Below are positions 63,386 to 64,000 of a stretch of 64,000 bases of DNA, one piece after another (position 1 is the first letter of the stretch; each line of letters starts with the position of its first letter). This stretch comes from RPQJ01 sp963778185. Lineage in GTDB: Bacteria > Pseudomonadota > Gammaproteobacteria > Steroidobacterales > Steroidobacteraceae. The notes below the pieces were generated by a model. The model did not search any database. It was not told where the DNA came from and worked only from the letters and a program-made list of their open reading frames with translations. The position numbers and the translations under genes are program-made. Location: the NCBI GenBank assembly GCA_963778185.1, contig CAVZTF010000003.1, positions 1,922,001-1,986,000 on the forward strand. The letters run 5' to 3'.

Positions 63386-64000
63386 GTGCGTTACCTGATC
63401 GGCATCGACGATACCGATAACCTCGAATCGCGCGGCACGGGGTTCCGCGCAAGGCAGCTCGGGCAACGACTCGGCGAAGCCGGGCTGGCGCGTGTCGCCG
63501 GCATCACGCGGCACCAGCTCTTCGTGCATCCAGATATTCCCTACACCTCGCACAACAGCTCAGCGTGCCTCGACGTGGAGGCGAGCGGCGACTCGATGGA
63601 GCCGCTGCGTGACTTCTGCCGCGCATACCTCGCGGCCGAGAGTGCGGACGGCTCTGATGCCGGCTTCTGCATCGCGCGCTACGACCGTGTCGACGCCTCG
63701 ATGGTCGATTTCGGGAAGTCGGCGAAGGGCACGATCCTGACCCGGGAGCAGGCCCGGTCGATCGCGGCCGACCAGGGTGCCTGGCTCGAGGGAGTGACCG
63801 GCGATCACATGGGGGTGATCGGGGCGCTCGCGGCAGTGTCGCTGCGGCGCGGCGGGCACGACGGGCGCTTCATCTGGCTGCCGGGCGTGCGCGAGTTGAC
63901 CGGGGTCGAATCGGCGGGCCACCTGCTGGAGTCCACGGGTATCGATTCCATCGAGACGGTTGACGGGCGAGCGGTTCCGCGGGAAGCTCGGGTGCGCGTG
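63386..64000 (+). CDS. TiaS-like protein, truncated by the window end
   Basis: An open frame from a GTG at 63386 to the window edge (205 residues so far). The opening YLIGIDDTDNLESRGTG resembles the N-terminus of archaeal tRNA-Ile2 agmatinylcytidine synthetase (TiaS), which reads IGIDDTDS. Further regions (VHPDIPYTSHNSSACLDV and RYDRVDASMVDFGKSAKGTIL in outline) are coherent and continue beyond the window. Bacterial relatives lack a tRNA role I can name; its position right after fdhC suggests a role with the dehydrogenase. Start has no clear Shine-Dalgarno. Confidence 0.6.
   Translation, partial: MRYLIGIDDTDNLESRGTGFRARQLGQRLGEAGLARVAGITRHQLFVHPDIPYTSHNSSACLDVEASGDSMEPLRDFCRAYLAAESADGSDAGFCIARYDRVDASMVDFGKSAKGTILTREQARSIAADQGAWLEGVTGDHMGVIGALAAVSLRRGGHDGRFIWLPGVRELTGVESAGHLLESTGIDSIETVDGRAVPREARVRV

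Overview
The window is a very GC-rich, gene-dense chromosomal segment of a Gram-negative bacterium. Gene content points to Gammaproteobacteria: Kdo transferase plus Kdo kinase, a TolC-type outer-membrane protein, SlyX, bifunctional GlnE, a TonB/ExbB/ExbD set and a periplasmic Tat-exported formate dehydrogenase. The gene neighbourhood (glnE, DUF6165, zinc-finger protein, GT9 heptosyltransferase, kdkA, waaA, tolC, protein-isoaspartate methyltransferase) resembles that of Xanthomonadales/Nevskiales/Steroidobacterales-type lineages, but the exact taxon cannot be fixed by reading alone. No rRNA, tRNA, CRISPR array, transposase, phage module or integrase was seen.

Layout. 1-9.4 kb: housekeeping and transport (end of a fatty-acid hydroxylase gene, rarD-like permease, a YgbA-type Cys-rich protein, nitroreductase, two MFS permeases, apt, glnE, DUF6165). 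9.4-12.9 kb: an accessory insert with lower-GC genes separated by sites matching integron attC sequences (a small frameshifted membrane protein, a 184-aa membrane protein, a GFA-family protein, a decayed secreted-protein gene, an AraC-GyrI regulator); no integrase is visible, so it is best described as a CALIN-like cassette cluster. 12.9-18.5 kb: envelope genes. 18.6-24.8 kb: a PAS/GGDEF/EAL protein, a MOSC protein, a methyltransferase, SlyX and two alkylation-repair enzymes. 24.8-28.9 kb: LysR/GST/DODA-type dioxygenase and an arginase-ornithine cyclodeaminase pair beside an Lrp-type regulator. 28.9-46.2 kb: a multiply frameshifted POT peptide transporter, an amidohydrolase, a CsgG-like protein, the TonB system, AlaX, an ABC exporter, an alpha/beta-hydrolase-LuxR fusion, a Cys/Met-metabolism PLP enzyme, a Cfa-like methyltransferase coupled to a frameshifted FAD oxidoreductase, and a TPR protein.

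46.2-64 kb is one functional block. A leftward seven-gene molybdenum-cofactor operon (mobA, moeA, moaB, a BNR-repeat protein, yqeC, moaD-like, rhodanese-moeB) is followed by a sigma-54 activator with a degenerate receiver domain, a DUF6494 gene, and an excisionase-HTH/periplasmic-binding-protein-like regulator divergent from a rightward FDH3-type formate dehydrogenase operon (DUF3305, DUF3306, polyferredoxin, TorD-like chaperone, Tat leader protein, catalytic, Fe-S, lipoprotein and cytochrome b subunits). A TiaS-like gene runs off the right edge. The cofactor genes plausibly supply the bis-MGD cofactor that the dehydrogenase needs.

Three genes (POT transporter, FAD oxidoreductase, FDH-locus polyferredoxin) contain apparent single-base frameshifts although their residues otherwise look well conserved. 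Either they are young pseudogenes or the sequence has local indel errors. All function calls rest on reading sequence motifs; no database search was run.
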